DNA of 64,000 bases, taken from assembly GCA_041482015.1 (NCBI GenBank), contig JBGPCZ010000008.1, positions 1 to 64,000 on the forward strand, in the 5' to 3' direction. The notes below the pieces were generated by a model. The model was not told where the DNA came from. It saw nothing but the letters and a program-made list of their open reading frames with translations, and did no database searches. The stretch's first letter is position 1. Each line of letters begins with the position of its first letter. The position numbers and the translations under genes are program-made. Source of the DNA: JACQFK01 sp041482015 (GTDB lineage Bacteria; Planctomycetota; MHYJ01; JACPRB01). This document shows, piece by piece, positions 33,351 to 42,626 of the stretch.

Positions 33351-35753
33351 ATGGAACTCGAATCGGCCCGCGTGAGCTTCCACGGGATCCTTCCGCCCGT
33401 GGTGGCGCTCGTGCTCCTCGTGGCGTCGGCCGTCGGAATCTTCGTCCTTTACTTCAAGGAGCGCGGGAAGTTCGGCGCGCCCCGGCGTGTCCTGATGGCG
33501 CTCTTCCGCGTCGCCGTCGTGGGGACGGCGCTCTTCCTCCTCGCCCGCCCGGTCCTCGTCGCCGAGACGCGCGGCGAGCGCGCGCGCGGGGTCGTCCTCC
33601 TCATCGACAACAGCCTGAGCATGACCCAGCGCGACCAGCGCCTCTCCGTGACGGACCGGCTCCGCGTCGCGATCGCCGAGGACCGCCTCGCGCCCGGCAC
33701 GAAGATCGCGGAGACCGCGACGGCGACCGACGTGCCGGCGGGGACGACGGAGGATCCGGCCCGGGCGGCGCTCGTCCGGGCGGTGCTCGTCAACCCGCGG
33801 CTCCGGCTCCTCGAGGGGATGCAGAAGCTGGGGCCGCTCCGCGTCGCGTTCTTCGGGCAGCGCGTGCGCGACCTGCCGGAGGAGTCCCGCGCGCCCGGCG
33901 TCCCGCCGACGCCCCTGGCGGCTCGGATCGACGCCGAGCTCAAGAACGAGGAGATCCGCACGGCGCTCGCGGACGCGATCCGGGACGTCCTCACGCGGAG
34001 CGAGGGCGACCTCCCGGCGGCGATCGTGGTCATGACCGACGGGCAGGACAACAACAGCAAGATCTCGGTCGACGAGGCGGCGCAGGAGTGCGCCCGCCTC
34101 AAGATCCCGCTCCACGTCTACGGCGTGGGATCCTCGGAGATCGGCAACCTGGAGATGAAGGACATGGTCGTGCCCGGCACGATCTTCTTCGACGACACGG
34201 TCTCCGTCCCGGTGCGGTGGCGCTGCCGCGGCTTCAAGCAGGGGAGCGCGGAGATCACGCTCCTGCTGGGCGACCGGGTCGTCGCGCGGAAGGACGTGGC
34301 GGTCAAGGAGGGCGAGGATTTCCGGGAGGAGCTCACGTTCACGCCGCGCAAGACCGCGGGCGGCGAGGAGAAGGCGGACCTCAAGGCGGTGATCCGATAC
34401 AAGGGCAACGAGACGTTCAGCCAGGACAACGAGGTGAAGCGGGCGATCACGCTCGTCGACCGGAAGGTCAAGATCCTGTACGTCGAGGGATCGCCCCGCT
34501 GGGAGTACAAGTTCCTCCAGACGGCGCTGCTGCGCGACCGGCGGGTCGAGGCGAAATTCCTCCTGGCCAGCGCGGACGCGCGCGCGGTCTCCGGGGGCGG
34601 GCCGTACCTGCCGTCATTCCCGAAGGCGCGAGCGGAGCTCTTCGCGTTCGACGTCCTCATCTTCGGCGACGTGCCGCTCGCCTTCGTGGGCACCGAGCGG
34701 GTCGGCTGGATTCGCGACTTCGTGCGCGAGGGCGGAAGCCTTGCTTTCATGGCGGGTCGCCAGCACGCGCCCTCCGAGTACGCGGCGACGCCGCTGGCCG
34801 AGGTCCTTCCGGTCGAGTTCGCGCCGGCGAGGTTCACGGCGTTCGACCTCGAGCGCCCGCAGATGTTCGTCCCGCAGCTGACGCGCGCGGGCGAGCGTTC
34901 CGAGATGCTCGCCCTGGCCGACACGCCCGACGAGAACGCCCGGGCCTGGCAGGCGCTGCCGGGTTTCTACTGGAACTACCCGGTGACGAAGCTCCGGCCC
35001 GGCGCGACGGCGCTCCTCGTCCACCCGCGGCAGAAGTCGGGCGAGCAGTCCGTCCCGGTGCTCGCGACCCAGTACTACGGCAAGGGCCAGGTTCTCTATA
35101 TAGGCACCGACGAGACGTGGCGGTGGCGCGCGAACGGCGGCGAGAAGATCTTCGGCCGCTTTTGGGGCCAGGTGATCTACCAGATGGGGCTCCCTCACGT
35201 GATCGGGATGCCCAAGCGCGTGCAGCTGGCGCTGGAGCGGCCCGAGATCGTCACCGGCCAGCGGTTCCACGTCTACGCGCGGGTCTTCGACGCGGAGTTC
35301 CGGCCCTTCTCCGGGGAGAAGGTGAACGGGCGGCTGGAGAGGACGGACGCGGCGCCGGGCGAGGAGCGCTCCCGCGGGGTCGTCCTCGACCCCGTGCCCG
35401 GCCTGCCCGGCGAGTACCGCGTCCTGCTCTCGCATGACACGGTCGGCCGCTTCGTGCTCAAGGTCGACGAGCCGACCGGCGCGGCGCTGGAATACAAGGT
35501 GAGCCTCCCCCCGCAGCACGAGCTCCAGGTGGGCTCGATGGACGAGGAAGGCCTGCGCGGGGCGGCGCTGGCCGGCGGCGGCGCGTTCTACCGCGAGGAG
35601 GACCTGCACACGCTCGCCGCGAACCTTCGTCCCCAGAAGGCGTCGTTCACGGAGCGGCACGAGACGCTGCTCTGGAACGCGCCGATGCTGCTGATCTTCG
35701 TGGGCCTGATCACGATCGAGTGGATCCTCAGGAAGTTCTCAAACCTGAGCTAG
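33351..35753 (+). CDS. VWA-domain membrane protein with GATase-like domain
   Basis: An 800-residue relative of the preceding protein, starting four bases after it. Two N-terminal helices ('VVALVLLVASAVGIFVLYF', 'RVAVVGTALFLLARPVLVA') precede a VWA domain with 'VLLIDNSLSMTQRD' (DxSxS) and 'VVMTDGQDNNSKISVDEAAQ'. An Ig-like segment and a class-I-GATase-like domain follow ('VKILYVEGSPRWEYKFLQTA', 'GSLAFMAGRQHAPSEYA'), lacking an obvious catalytic Cys. The C-terminus ends in a membrane helix ('MLLIFVGLITIEWIL'). It is probably a partner of the BatA-type protein in one membrane complex served by the MoxR ATPase; this is inference from the operon. Confidence 0.88.
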   Translation: MELESARVSFHGILPPVVALVLLVASAVGIFVLYFKERGKFGAPRRVLMALFRVAVVGTALFLLARPVLVAETRGERARGVVLLIDNSLSMTQRDQRLSVTDRLRVAIAEDRLAPGTKIAETATATDVPAGTTEDPARAALVRAVLVNPRLRLLEGMQKLGPLRVAFFGQRVRDLPEESRAPGVPPTPLAARIDAELKNEEIRTALADAIRDVLTRSEGDLPAAIVVMTDGQDNNSKISVDEAAQECARLKIPLHVYGVGSSEIGNLEMKDMVVPGTIFFDDTVSVPVRWRCRGFKQGSAEITLLLGDRVVARKDVAVKEGEDFREELTFTPRKTAGGEEKADLKAVIRYKGNETFSQDNEVKRAITLVDRKVKILYVEGSPRWEYKFLQTALLRDRRVEAKFLLASADARAVSGGGPYLPSFPKARAELFAFDVLIFGDVPLAFVGTERVGWIRDFVREGGSLAFMAGRQHAPSEYAATPLAEVLPVEFAPARFTAFDLERPQMFVPQLTRAGERSEMLALADTPDENARAWQALPGFYWNYPVTKLRPGATALLVHPRQKSGEQSVPVLATQYYGKGQVLYIGTDETWRWRANGGEKIFGRFWGQVIYQMGLPHVIGMPKRVQLALERPEIVTGQRFHVYARVFDAEFRPFSGEKVNGRLERTDAAPGEERSRGVVLDPVPGLPGEYRVLLSHDTVGRFVLKVDEPTGAALEYKVSLPPQHELQVGSMDEEGLRGAALAGGGAFYREEDLHTLAANLRPQKASFTERHETLLWNAPMLLIFVGLITIEWILRKFSNLS

Positions 35754-35761
35754 AAGACAAG

Positions 35762-37633
35762 ATGGTTCCTCAAATCATCCTGGAGCGGCTGGCGCGCGTG
35801 AGGGCGCGCGAGAAGGCGATGCGCCTCGCGTGGGGCGCCGCGCGCTGGCTCGCGCTCGCCGCGGGCGCCCTGCTTCTCGCCTGCCTCGTCGACTGGCTGG
35901 TCGACCTGCGGACCGAGACGCCGTCGGGCCTTCGCACGTTCATGTTCGTCGCGCAGGCCATCCTCTGGCTGGCCTCGGCGGTCGTCTTCGTCTTCCGCCC
36001 GCTCGGCGCGCCGCTCCCCGATCGGGAGCTCGCCCTCTGGACCGAGGGGAAATTCCCCGAGCTGGGTCACCGGATCATCACCGCCGTCGAGCTCAACCGG
36101 ACCGGCGCGCCGCTCGAGGGTATGTCGGTGGAGCTGCTCGCCGCCGTGACGCGACAGGCGGAGGAGCACGCCACTCGGACCGACTTCGCCTCGCGCGTCG
36201 ACTCGCTGCGGCTCAAGAGGGGGGCGGCGATGGCGGCCGGGACGGCCGCGGTCGCGGTCCTCCTCGCGCTCGCGGCGCCGGAAACGATGCCGGTGCTCCT
36301 CTCGCGGCAGTTCTTCGCGGAACGGGAGATCCCGCGGTCGGTTGCGATCGAAGCGGAAATCGTGAAGCAGGTGCGCCCGAGCGGCGAAGAGGTGAAGCTC
36401 CGCTTCCGGGCGAGGGGCGCGGTCGCGTTCGAGTCGATCGCGGGCTCCGTGCGGATCGAGCCCGCCGGCCGGCCGGACGAGGACTACCCGGTCGTCTTCG
36501 AGGCGAAGGACCAGGAGGGCGGGGCGACCTTCGTCGCGACGATTCCGCCGGCGTCCGTCGACTTCGGATACCGCGCGTGGCTCCGCGACGGTCGGACGAG
36601 GAAGCGCGCGGAGCTCGCCTACGTGCCGCGGCCCGTGATGCAGAAGATCGACGCGTGGGTCCTGCTGCCCGTGTACGTGGGCCTGCGGCCGGACGGGACG
36701 CCTTATGAACAGTACCGCATGCGCGGCGAGATCGCGGGGCCGCTCGGCTCGTCCGCGCGCGTGGCGTTGGAATGCCAGAAGCCGGTGGTCAAGGGGACGA
36801 TCGAGCTCCTGGGGCGGACGAGCGGCGACTCGCTCGTCGAGTCGGTCCTCAGGAACGTGGACCTGAAGATGGACGGTCGCAAGGCGGTGGCGACGTTCGA
36901 CCTGCGCGTGGGGGAGACGGCGTACCGGATCCTGGTGGAGGACGAGCACGGGTTCGGGAACTCGACGCCGCCCAAGCGCGGAATCGCGATCGTGCCCGAG
37001 GAGCCGCCGCGGGTGCTGCTCCTGCCCGAGCGGTTCTCGATGCCCGGCGAGGCGCTGCTGACCGACGACTCGGAAGTCGAGGGGATGCCGATCCCGCTCG
37101 GGAGCGCGATCCGGATCGCGTATTACTGCGCGCATCCCTATGGGCTCGACCGGGCGCGGCTCTCGTACCGGTTGATCAAAGGGGGAAGGGCCGCCGAGGA
37201 GGGGGCGCCGGAGGTCCCGTGGCTCCTCCTGCCGCTGGGCGAGGTGCGCGCGACCGTCGAGGCGGGCCCGTACGATCTCCGCCGCGGCCACTTCGAAAAG
37301 ACCGGATTCCGCGACCAGGTGGAGTTCCACCCGATGCCCTCGGCCGATCCGGAGCACCTCCACGGCCGGACCGAGGGCGGCGGCTGCTTCGATTTCCAGA
37401 CGAAGCCCATCGCGGGCGTCCAGGTGGGCGACCAGATCGAGGTTCGCATCGAGGTGTTCGCGCGCAACCCGGCGCTGGCGGGAGTGCCGGGCCGCTCGGA
37501 GACGCGCGTGAAGGCGTTCGTCACCCACCCGCAGCTGATGGACTGGATCCTCCAGTCGTTGAAGCACCGGGACCGGATCCGCCAGCTCGAGTCCCGCCAG
37601 CGCGGGGTGTTCACGCCGGAGGGGGACCGATGA
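35762..37633 (+). CDS. Large membrane-anchored protein of MoxR operon, unknown function
   Basis: A 623-residue protein read from the ATG at 35762, nine bases after the previous stop. N-terminal helices are 'RWLALAAGALLLACLVDWLV' and 'FMFVAQAILWLASAVVFVF', with a third near residue 165 ('GTAAVAVLLALAAPE'). The rest is periplasmic with repeated beta-rich segments ('KVRPSGEEV'-type Ig-like strands). Charged stretch 'LKHRDRIRQLESRQRGVF' lies at the end. Similar proteins follow VWA genes in planctomycete MoxR clusters; I cannot name the family. It may act as a scaffold together with the coiled-coil protein encoded next. Confidence 0.8.
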   Translation: MVPQIILERLARVRAREKAMRLAWGAARWLALAAGALLLACLVDWLVDLRTETPSGLRTFMFVAQAILWLASAVVFVFRPLGAPLPDRELALWTEGKFPELGHRIITAVELNRTGAPLEGMSVELLAAVTRQAEEHATRTDFASRVDSLRLKRGAAMAAGTAAVAVLLALAAPETMPVLLSRQFFAEREIPRSVAIEAEIVKQVRPSGEEVKLRFRARGAVAFESIAGSVRIEPAGRPDEDYPVVFEAKDQEGGATFVATIPPASVDFGYRAWLRDGRTRKRAELAYVPRPVMQKIDAWVLLPVYVGLRPDGTPYEQYRMRGEIAGPLGSSARVALECQKPVVKGTIELLGRTSGDSLVESVLRNVDLKMDGRKAVATFDLRVGETAYRILVEDEHGFGNSTPPKRGIAIVPEEPPRVLLLPERFSMPGEALLTDDSEVEGMPIPLGSAIRIAYYCAHPYGLDRARLSYRLIKGGRAAEEGAPEVPWLLLPLGEVRATVEAGPYDLRRGHFEKTGFRDQVEFHPMPSADPEHLHGRTEGGGCFDFQTKPIAGVQVGDQIEVRIEVFARNPALAGVPGRSETRVKAFVTHPQLMDWILQSLKHRDRIRQLESRQRGVFTPEGDR

Positions 37634-37748
37634 ACCGGGCCCGCGAAACCGGTAACGTTTCGGGCCTGCCAGTTTATCTCCTTGTGAGCGAGTCTTTTGG
37701 GTCCGCGGGGTGTTTTATACGCATATAGAATGTGATGGGAGACATCGG
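37634..37748 (+). promoter_or_regulatory. Operon-internal leader with inverted repeat and A/T-rich promoter-like segment
   Basis: This 115-base gap contains the inverted repeat GAAAC-CGGTAAC-GTTTC extended by GGCCC / GGGCC (about 37638-37667). It then has the only A/T-rich stretch for kilobases (GTGTTTTATACGCATATAG, about 37709-37727). This suggests an internal promoter or attenuator before the abundant-looking coiled-coil protein; no start site can be fixed from sequence. Confidence 0.4.
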
Positions 37749-40553
37749 ATGAAACACGCGATCGCGGCGCTGGTCCTGGTCCTCGCGGGCACGGCCGCCC
37801 ATGCCCAGCAGGCGGAGCCTCCGAAGGGCTCGGACACCGCGCTGCAGCAGCAGCTGCAGAAGCGCGTGCAGGCGGAGACCGACCAGACCGTCCGCCGCAT
37901 CAACACGATGCTCCGCGTCATGAGCTATCACAAGATCGAGCAGTCGGAGGAGAACCGGATCCTCGGCGAGGTGGCCGGGACGCTCTCGAGCCTCAGCAAG
38001 GACCAGATGATCCAGGTCCTCGCGAAGCTGGAGGCCGCGACGAAGGCCAAGGACGACCAGAAGGCCGGCGTGGAGATCGAGGAGGCCTACAAGCGCCACC
38101 GCGAGATCCTCGACCAGCTGAACCGGCTGCTCTCCCGCTTCGACGCGGTCCTCAGCCTCGAGCAGGCCTCCGAGAGGATGGACAAGGTCGCGAAGGACGA
38201 GGTGGAGCTCTTCCTCCAGGACGCGCAGCTCGCCCGCGAGGCGCGGCAGCTGGTCGCCGCGATCCAGAAGACGGACGAGACGCTCGCCAAGGAGACCGAC
38301 GAGGCCCGGAAGCTCAACCTCGTGCAGGCGTCGCAGGGATATCGCAAGCGGATGGACCGCGTGGCCCAGGTCATGGCCGACAAGCTGGCCGACGACCAGG
38401 GCGACACGCAGCGCGAGACGGTCGAGCTCTTCCGCCAGCTGGGCGAGCTCCGTCCGCAGCTTCCCGCCGATCACCAGGAGCGGCTCGCGAAGGTCGAGGC
38501 GCTCTACAAGGACCGGCAGATCGCGGCGGCGCTCGAGGAGACGATCCGCAAGCTCCGCTCGCGCAGCGAGCCCGCGCCGAGGGCCGCGCAGTGGAAGGCC
38601 GCGGGCTTCCTGCAGTGGAAGGCGGCCGGCGATCTCCGCGACCTCGCCCGCGCCCTTCGTTCGCCGGCCGAGGACCTGGACGCCCTCCGCGAGGCGCGCC
38701 AGCTCCTGGAGCAGGCGATCGAGCGCGAGTCGGGCCTGAAGGAGGAGGCGGTCCTCCCGCCGCCGTCCAAGGAGTGGGAGCGGATGGAGCGTCGCGCCCG
38801 CGACCTCGGCGACCGGCAGGCGCGCATCGAATTCGACACGCGCGATACGAAGGCGCTCCTCAAGCCGCGCGCCGCGTCGGTGGCCGCGAAAATCGAGCCC
38901 GCCGAGGCGCTGATGCGCGACGCGCAGGAGGCGCTTCGCGACCAGGCGCTCGCCCAGTCGACCCCCGCGCAGGACAAGGCCGTGTCGATCCTGAAGGACG
39001 CGCTCAAGGAGCTCGACCGGGTCATCAAGGAGGCCGAGAAGGCGAAGGAGGATCCGATCGCGGCGCTCAAGGCGCTCTCCGATTCGATCGACAAGCTGAT
39101 CCAGGACCAGAAGGAGACGAAGGAGAAGACGGAAGACAAGAAGCAGGACGCGAAGGAGCTTCCCAAGATCGCGCCCGAGCAGCAGGCGTTGACCGAGCGG
39201 ACGAAGGAGCTCAACACGCAGCCGCTCCCCGACAAGAAGGTCGATGCCGCGCTCGACAAGGCCGCCGCGGCGATGGAGAAGGCGAAGGATTCGCTCGAGG
39301 AGAAGAAGGCGCCGGAGGCGGCCAAGAACCAGGAGAAGGCGATCGCGGCGCTCGAGGAGGCGAAGAAGGCGGCCGACCAGGCGCTCGCGGACGCGCAGAA
39401 GGCGCAGGACCAGGCGCTCCCGAACGCCGCGCAGCAGGTCGCCAAGGCGATCGAGCAGGCTCAGAAGGCGCAGGAGAACGCGCAGCAGGCGGCGCAGCAG
39501 CCGAACCTGGCCGAGATGCAGAAGCAGGTGGCGCAGGACGCGCAGAAGCAGGGCCTGCAGGCCGCGAAGCCCGCCGACAAGGCGGCCGAGGCGCTCCAGA
39601 AGGGCGACCTCCACAAGGCGGTCCAGGAACAGGCCCAGGCGCTGGCCCAGCTCGCGCAGGCCGCGGAGAAAGGCGAGCATCCGGCCCAGCCGCAAGGCGA
39701 AAAGGGCCAGGCTGAAAAGGGCGAGAAGGCCGAGGGTGAAAAGGGTCAAGGCGAAAAGGGGCAAGGGGAGAAGGGCCAGGGCGAGAAAGGCCAGGGAGAA
39801 AAAGGTCAAGGCGAGAAGGGACAGCCCACGCCCGGACAGCTCGCGCAGAAGCAGGCCGAGCTCCTCGCCGCGACGCAGGCCCTTTTGAATTCCGAGAACG
39901 CCAACGCGGCGGCCGAGCAGGCGACGGGCCAGGCCCAGGCGCTCGCGCCCCAGGGCGTGCAGCCGCAACTCGGCCAGGCGCAGCAGGCGCTCGCGCAGGC
40001 GCAGCAGGCGCTGCAGGGCGCGCAGCCCGCTCCGGCCGCGCAGGCGCAGGGCCAGGCGCTCCAGTCGCTCAACCAGGCTCTGGCCGCGCTCAACGCGCAG
40101 CTCGCCGCGATGGGCCTTCCCGAAGTCCATCCGGGCCAGCCGTCCGACGCGACCGCGCAGGGCGAGCCCCACCAAGGTGAAGGCAAGGAGCCCGGGCAGG
40201 GCCAGGGCAAGGAGCCGGGCCAGGGCCAGGGCAAGGAGCCCGGCCAGGGACAGGGCGAGGAACCGGGGCAGGGCCAGGGCCAGAAGCCCGGGAAGAGCCA
40301 GGAGCAGAACCAGTCCCAGGGCAAGGGCGACCGCAACCCCGACGGGACGCTGAAGAACACCGCGTCCTCGCTCCTCGACCTCAAGGGCGGCGACTCGTTC
40401 CTCTACCTCCCGCCGAAGCAGCGCGACCTGATCCGCCAGGCGCTGAGCGAGGGGCTGCCGGCCGAGTACGCCGCGCAGATCCAGCAGTACTACGTCAACC
40501 TCGCGCGCGGTCGCGCCGCGACGACGCCCGCCGGGACGGAGAAGAAGAAGTGA
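37749..40553 (+). CDS. Secreted Ala/Gln/Lys-rich coiled-coil protein with low-complexity repeats
   Basis: A 934-residue exported protein (signal 'MKHAIAALVLVLAGTAAHAQ'), started at the ATG at 37749 after GGGAG. Residues about 20-480 are strongly helical with heptad-like Leu/Ala spacing. From about 480 to 660 the sequence is Ala/Lys/Gln-rich. Then come about nine tandem units of 'EKGQG' (39690-39830), an Ala/Gln-rich block, and four 'GKEPGQGQ' units (40180-40290). The last 60 residues ('SSLLDLKGGDSFLYLPPKQR', 'EGLPAEYAAQIQQYYVNLAR') look folded and are probably the conserved end of the family. No enzymatic motif is present. A structural or envelope-spanning role within the MoxR cluster is inference. 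Confidence 0.82.
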   Translation: MKHAIAALVLVLAGTAAHAQQAEPPKGSDTALQQQLQKRVQAETDQTVRRINTMLRVMSYHKIEQSEENRILGEVAGTLSSLSKDQMIQVLAKLEAATKAKDDQKAGVEIEEAYKRHREILDQLNRLLSRFDAVLSLEQASERMDKVAKDEVELFLQDAQLAREARQLVAAIQKTDETLAKETDEARKLNLVQASQGYRKRMDRVAQVMADKLADDQGDTQRETVELFRQLGELRPQLPADHQERLAKVEALYKDRQIAAALEETIRKLRSRSEPAPRAAQWKAAGFLQWKAAGDLRDLARALRSPAEDLDALREARQLLEQAIERESGLKEEAVLPPPSKEWERMERRARDLGDRQARIEFDTRDTKALLKPRAASVAAKIEPAEALMRDAQEALRDQALAQSTPAQDKAVSILKDALKELDRVIKEAEKAKEDPIAALKALSDSIDKLIQDQKETKEKTEDKKQDAKELPKIAPEQQALTERTKELNTQPLPDKKVDAALDKAAAAMEKAKDSLEEKKAPEAAKNQEKAIAALEEAKKAADQALADAQKAQDQALPNAAQQVAKAIEQAQKAQENAQQAAQQPNLAEMQKQVAQDAQKQGLQAAKPADKAAEALQKGDLHKAVQEQAQALAQLAQAAEKGEHPAQPQGEKGQAEKGEKAEGEKGQGEKGQGEKGQGEKGQGEKGQGEKGQPTPGQLAQKQAELLAATQALLNSENANAAAEQATGQAQALAPQGVQPQLGQAQQALAQAQQALQGAQPAPAAQAQGQALQSLNQALAALNAQLAAMGLPEVHPGQPSDATAQGEPHQGEGKEPGQGQGKEPGQGQGKEPGQGQGEEPGQGQGQKPGKSQEQNQSQGKGDRNPDGTLKNTASSLLDLKGGDSFLYLPPKQRDLIRQALSEGLPAEYAAQIQQYYVNLARGRAATTPAGTEKKK

Positions 40554-41563
40554 AGATCGCGTTCCTGGCCGCGCTCGTCCTCGCCGCTCCCGCCTTCGCC
40601 GGGCCTACGGGAGGCAGGCCCGCGTTCGCCGGCGACGTCACGATGGACGACGCGACGAAGAAGGCGACGGCGAAGGGCCTCGACTTCCTCGCGTCGCAGC
40701 AGAACACCGACGGCTCGTGGGGCGGCGACCGCTACCCGCACAACACGGCGGTGACGGGCTTCGTCCTCCTCGCGTTCATGTCCCAGGGCCACCTGCCGGG
40801 GCAGGGCCTCTACGGCCCCGAGGTGGCGAAGGGCGCGCGGTTCCTCGTCGCCTCGGCGCGGCCGGGCGACGGCTACCTCGTCGGCTCGCGCGGCGGGAAC
40901 ATGTACTGCCACGGCATGGCGACGCTCGCGCTCTCGGAGCTCTGGGGGATGACGGGCGACGACGAGATCAAGGCGGTGCTCGAGAAGGCGGTGGACCTGA
41001 GCGTCCGCTGCCAGACGCGCGAGGGCGGCTGGCGCTACGAGCCGCAGCCGACGGGCCACGACATCTCGGTCACGATCATGCAGGTGATGGCGCTGCGCGC
41101 GGCGAAGAATAGCGGGCTCCACGTGCCCGAGGCGACGCTGAAGCGGGCGATCGAGTACATCAACTCCTGCTATGACCCGCGGAGCGGCGGGTACAACTAC
41201 CAGCCCGGCCGCGCCGACCCCGGCTTCGCGCGGACCGCCGCGGGTGTCTGCGTCCTCCAGCTCACCGGGAACTACGACGCGAAGGAGATCGAGAAGGCGG
41301 TCGAGTTCCTCGAGGCGAAAGAGGAGAAGCGCCACTACTGGTACGGCCAGTACTACGCCGCCCATGCGATGCACCAGGTCGGCGGCAAGAAGTGGGAGGA
41401 GTACTACGCCAAGACGAAGAAGCGGCTCCTCTCGACGCAGGCGCCGACGGGCTCGTTGACCAACCAGGGCTCGGACGACGGCGTGGGGATCGCGTACTCG
41501 ACGGCGATCTCGACGATCATCCTCTCGATCCCCCTGAACTACCTGCCGATCTTCCAGAACTAG
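40550..41563 (+). CDS. Secreted squalene-oxidase/prenyltransferase-fold repeat protein
   Basis: A 337-residue exported protein with a GTG start that overlaps the previous stop as GTGA. Signal peptide 'MKIAFLAALVLAAPAFAG'. It is built from alpha/alpha-toroid repeats with QW-like motifs: 'FLASQQNTDGSWGGDRYPHN', 'CQTREGGWRYEPQPTGHD', 'YINSCYDPRSGGYNYQPG'. The fold is that of terpene cyclases and prenyltransferase beta subunits. The cyclase DxDD motif is not seen, so catalysis in isoprenoid chemistry is doubtful. Such proteins accompany MoxR clusters in many Planctomycetota; a second one is at 45534. Its function is unknown. Confidence 0.87.
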   Translation: MKIAFLAALVLAAPAFAGPTGGRPAFAGDVTMDDATKKATAKGLDFLASQQNTDGSWGGDRYPHNTAVTGFVLLAFMSQGHLPGQGLYGPEVAKGARFLVASARPGDGYLVGSRGGNMYCHGMATLALSELWGMTGDDEIKAVLEKAVDLSVRCQTREGGWRYEPQPTGHDISVTIMQVMALRAAKNSGLHVPEATLKRAIEYINSCYDPRSGGYNYQPGRADPGFARTAAGVCVLQLTGNYDAKEIEKAVEFLEAKEEKRHYWYGQYYAAHAMHQVGGKKWEEYYAKTKKRLLSTQAPTGSLTNQGSDDGVGIAYSTAISTIILSIPLNYLPIFQN

Positions 41564-41576
41564 GCCGCAGGTCTTC

Positions 41577-42497
41577 ATGCACCTGATCGCACTCCTCCTG
41601 CTCATCGCCCAGGACGGCAAGGAAGGCCGCGCCGTCGCGGGCGAGGTCGTCCGCGTTGAGGGTCGCACGGTCACGGTCTCGATCAAGAAGGACGGCGGGA
41701 AGACGGCCGAGCAGACGTTCAAGGTCGACGCGGAGACGCCCGTGGTCATCGAGGGCGCGCGGGGGAAGCTCGAGGACCTGAAGCCCGGCCGTACGATCCG
41801 GATCCTCGTCCGCGGGGACGTGGTCCAAAGGGTCGAGGTCCCCGGCGGCGAGCGCGACGGGACCGCGGTCGACGGCGAGGTCGTGCGGCTCGAGGACCGG
41901 ACGCTGGTGATCCTGGTGAAGAGGGATGGCCAGAAGGCCGCGGAGCTTCCGCTCAAGGTGGACAAGGAGGCGGGGGTTGCGGTCAACGGGGAGAAGGCGA
42001 AGCTCGAGGACCTGAAGCCGGGGACGACGGTGCGCGTCCTGGTGCGGCGCGACGTCGCGGTGCGGATCGAGGCGTCGCGGAAGCGCGAGGAGGCGAAGCC
42101 GGCCGAGAAGCCAAAAGTCCCGGAGGTCAAGGCCCCCGAGAAGCCCGCGGAAAAGCCGAAGCCGGCGGAGGGGGTCAAGCCGCCGGAGCCGCCGAAACCA
42201 CCGCCCGAGCCGCCGAAGCCCTTCCCGGTCGACGAGTCGATCGTGACCAAGGGCGAGAAGTATCCCGACCTGGGCGGCCGCGTGATGAGCGTCTTCGACG
42301 ACGGCCCGTTGATCCTGGTCACGGTCCGGCAGAACGGCGAGGAGCTGCCGTTCTACATTCCGAAGGACGCGACGGTCACCTACGTCGCGCTCGAGAAGTT
42401 CGAGCAGAAGCCGCGGGTGGGCTACCTGGCCTACGCCTGGCTCAAGCCCGGCTCGAAGGACACCGCCGCCGTCGTCCGCTTCGGCCGCCCCAAATAG
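41577..42497 (+). CDS. Exported protein with two tandem KOW-like beta repeats
   Basis: A 306-residue protein with a short N-terminal hydrophobic segment 'MHLIALLLLIAQDG'. Residues about 20-85 and 95-160 are a tandem duplication: 'GEVVRVEGRTVTVSIKKDGG' and 'GEVVRLEDRTLVILVKRDGQ', each closing with 'AKLEDLKPG..VRVLVRRDV'. A Pro/Lys/Glu linker follows ('PPEPPKPPPEPPKPFPVDES'). The last 90 residues form another beta domain with the same theme ('GGRVMSVFDDGPLILVTVRQ'). The pattern suggests small barrels, but no catalytic residue is evident. It is the last gene of the MoxR block and is followed by two copies of palindrome A. Confidence 0.78.
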   Translation: MHLIALLLLIAQDGKEGRAVAGEVVRVEGRTVTVSIKKDGGKTAEQTFKVDAETPVVIEGARGKLEDLKPGRTIRILVRGDVVQRVEVPGGERDGTAVDGEVVRLEDRTLVILVKRDGQKAAELPLKVDKEAGVAVNGEKAKLEDLKPGTTVRVLVRRDVAVRIEASRKREEAKPAEKPKVPEVKAPEKPAEKPKPAEGVKPPEPPKPPPEPPKPFPVDESIVTKGEKYPDLGGRVMSVFDDGPLILVTVRQNGEELPFYIPKDATVTYVALEKFEQKPRVGYLAYAWLKPGSKDTAAVVRFGRPK

Positions 42498-42500
42498 CGC

Positions 42501-42533
42501 TGATAAGCGGAGTGCGCCGCACTGGGCTTATCA
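42501..42533. repeat. Palindromic element, family A copy 3
   Basis: TGATAAGCGGAGTGC, GCC, then GCACTGGGCTTATCA; two mismatches between the arms. It begins three bases after the stop of the gene at 41577. Confidence 0.85.
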
Positions 42534-42591
42534 CTTCTTGAGTTGGCCCCCGCTTCAAACGATTGCGGATTCTCAAGGGCGGCGGATCGGC

Positions 42592-42624
42592 TGATAAGCG
42601 GAGTGCGCCGCACTCGGCTTATCA
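42592..42624. repeat. Palindromic element, family A copy 4
   Basis: TGATAAGCGGAGTGC, GCC, then GCACTCGGCTTATCA; one mismatch. It is in the same orientation as copy 3, 58 bases away, and two bases from the stop of the ParB-like gene, so two copies separate the converging genes. Confidence 0.85.
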
Positions 42625-42626
42625 CT

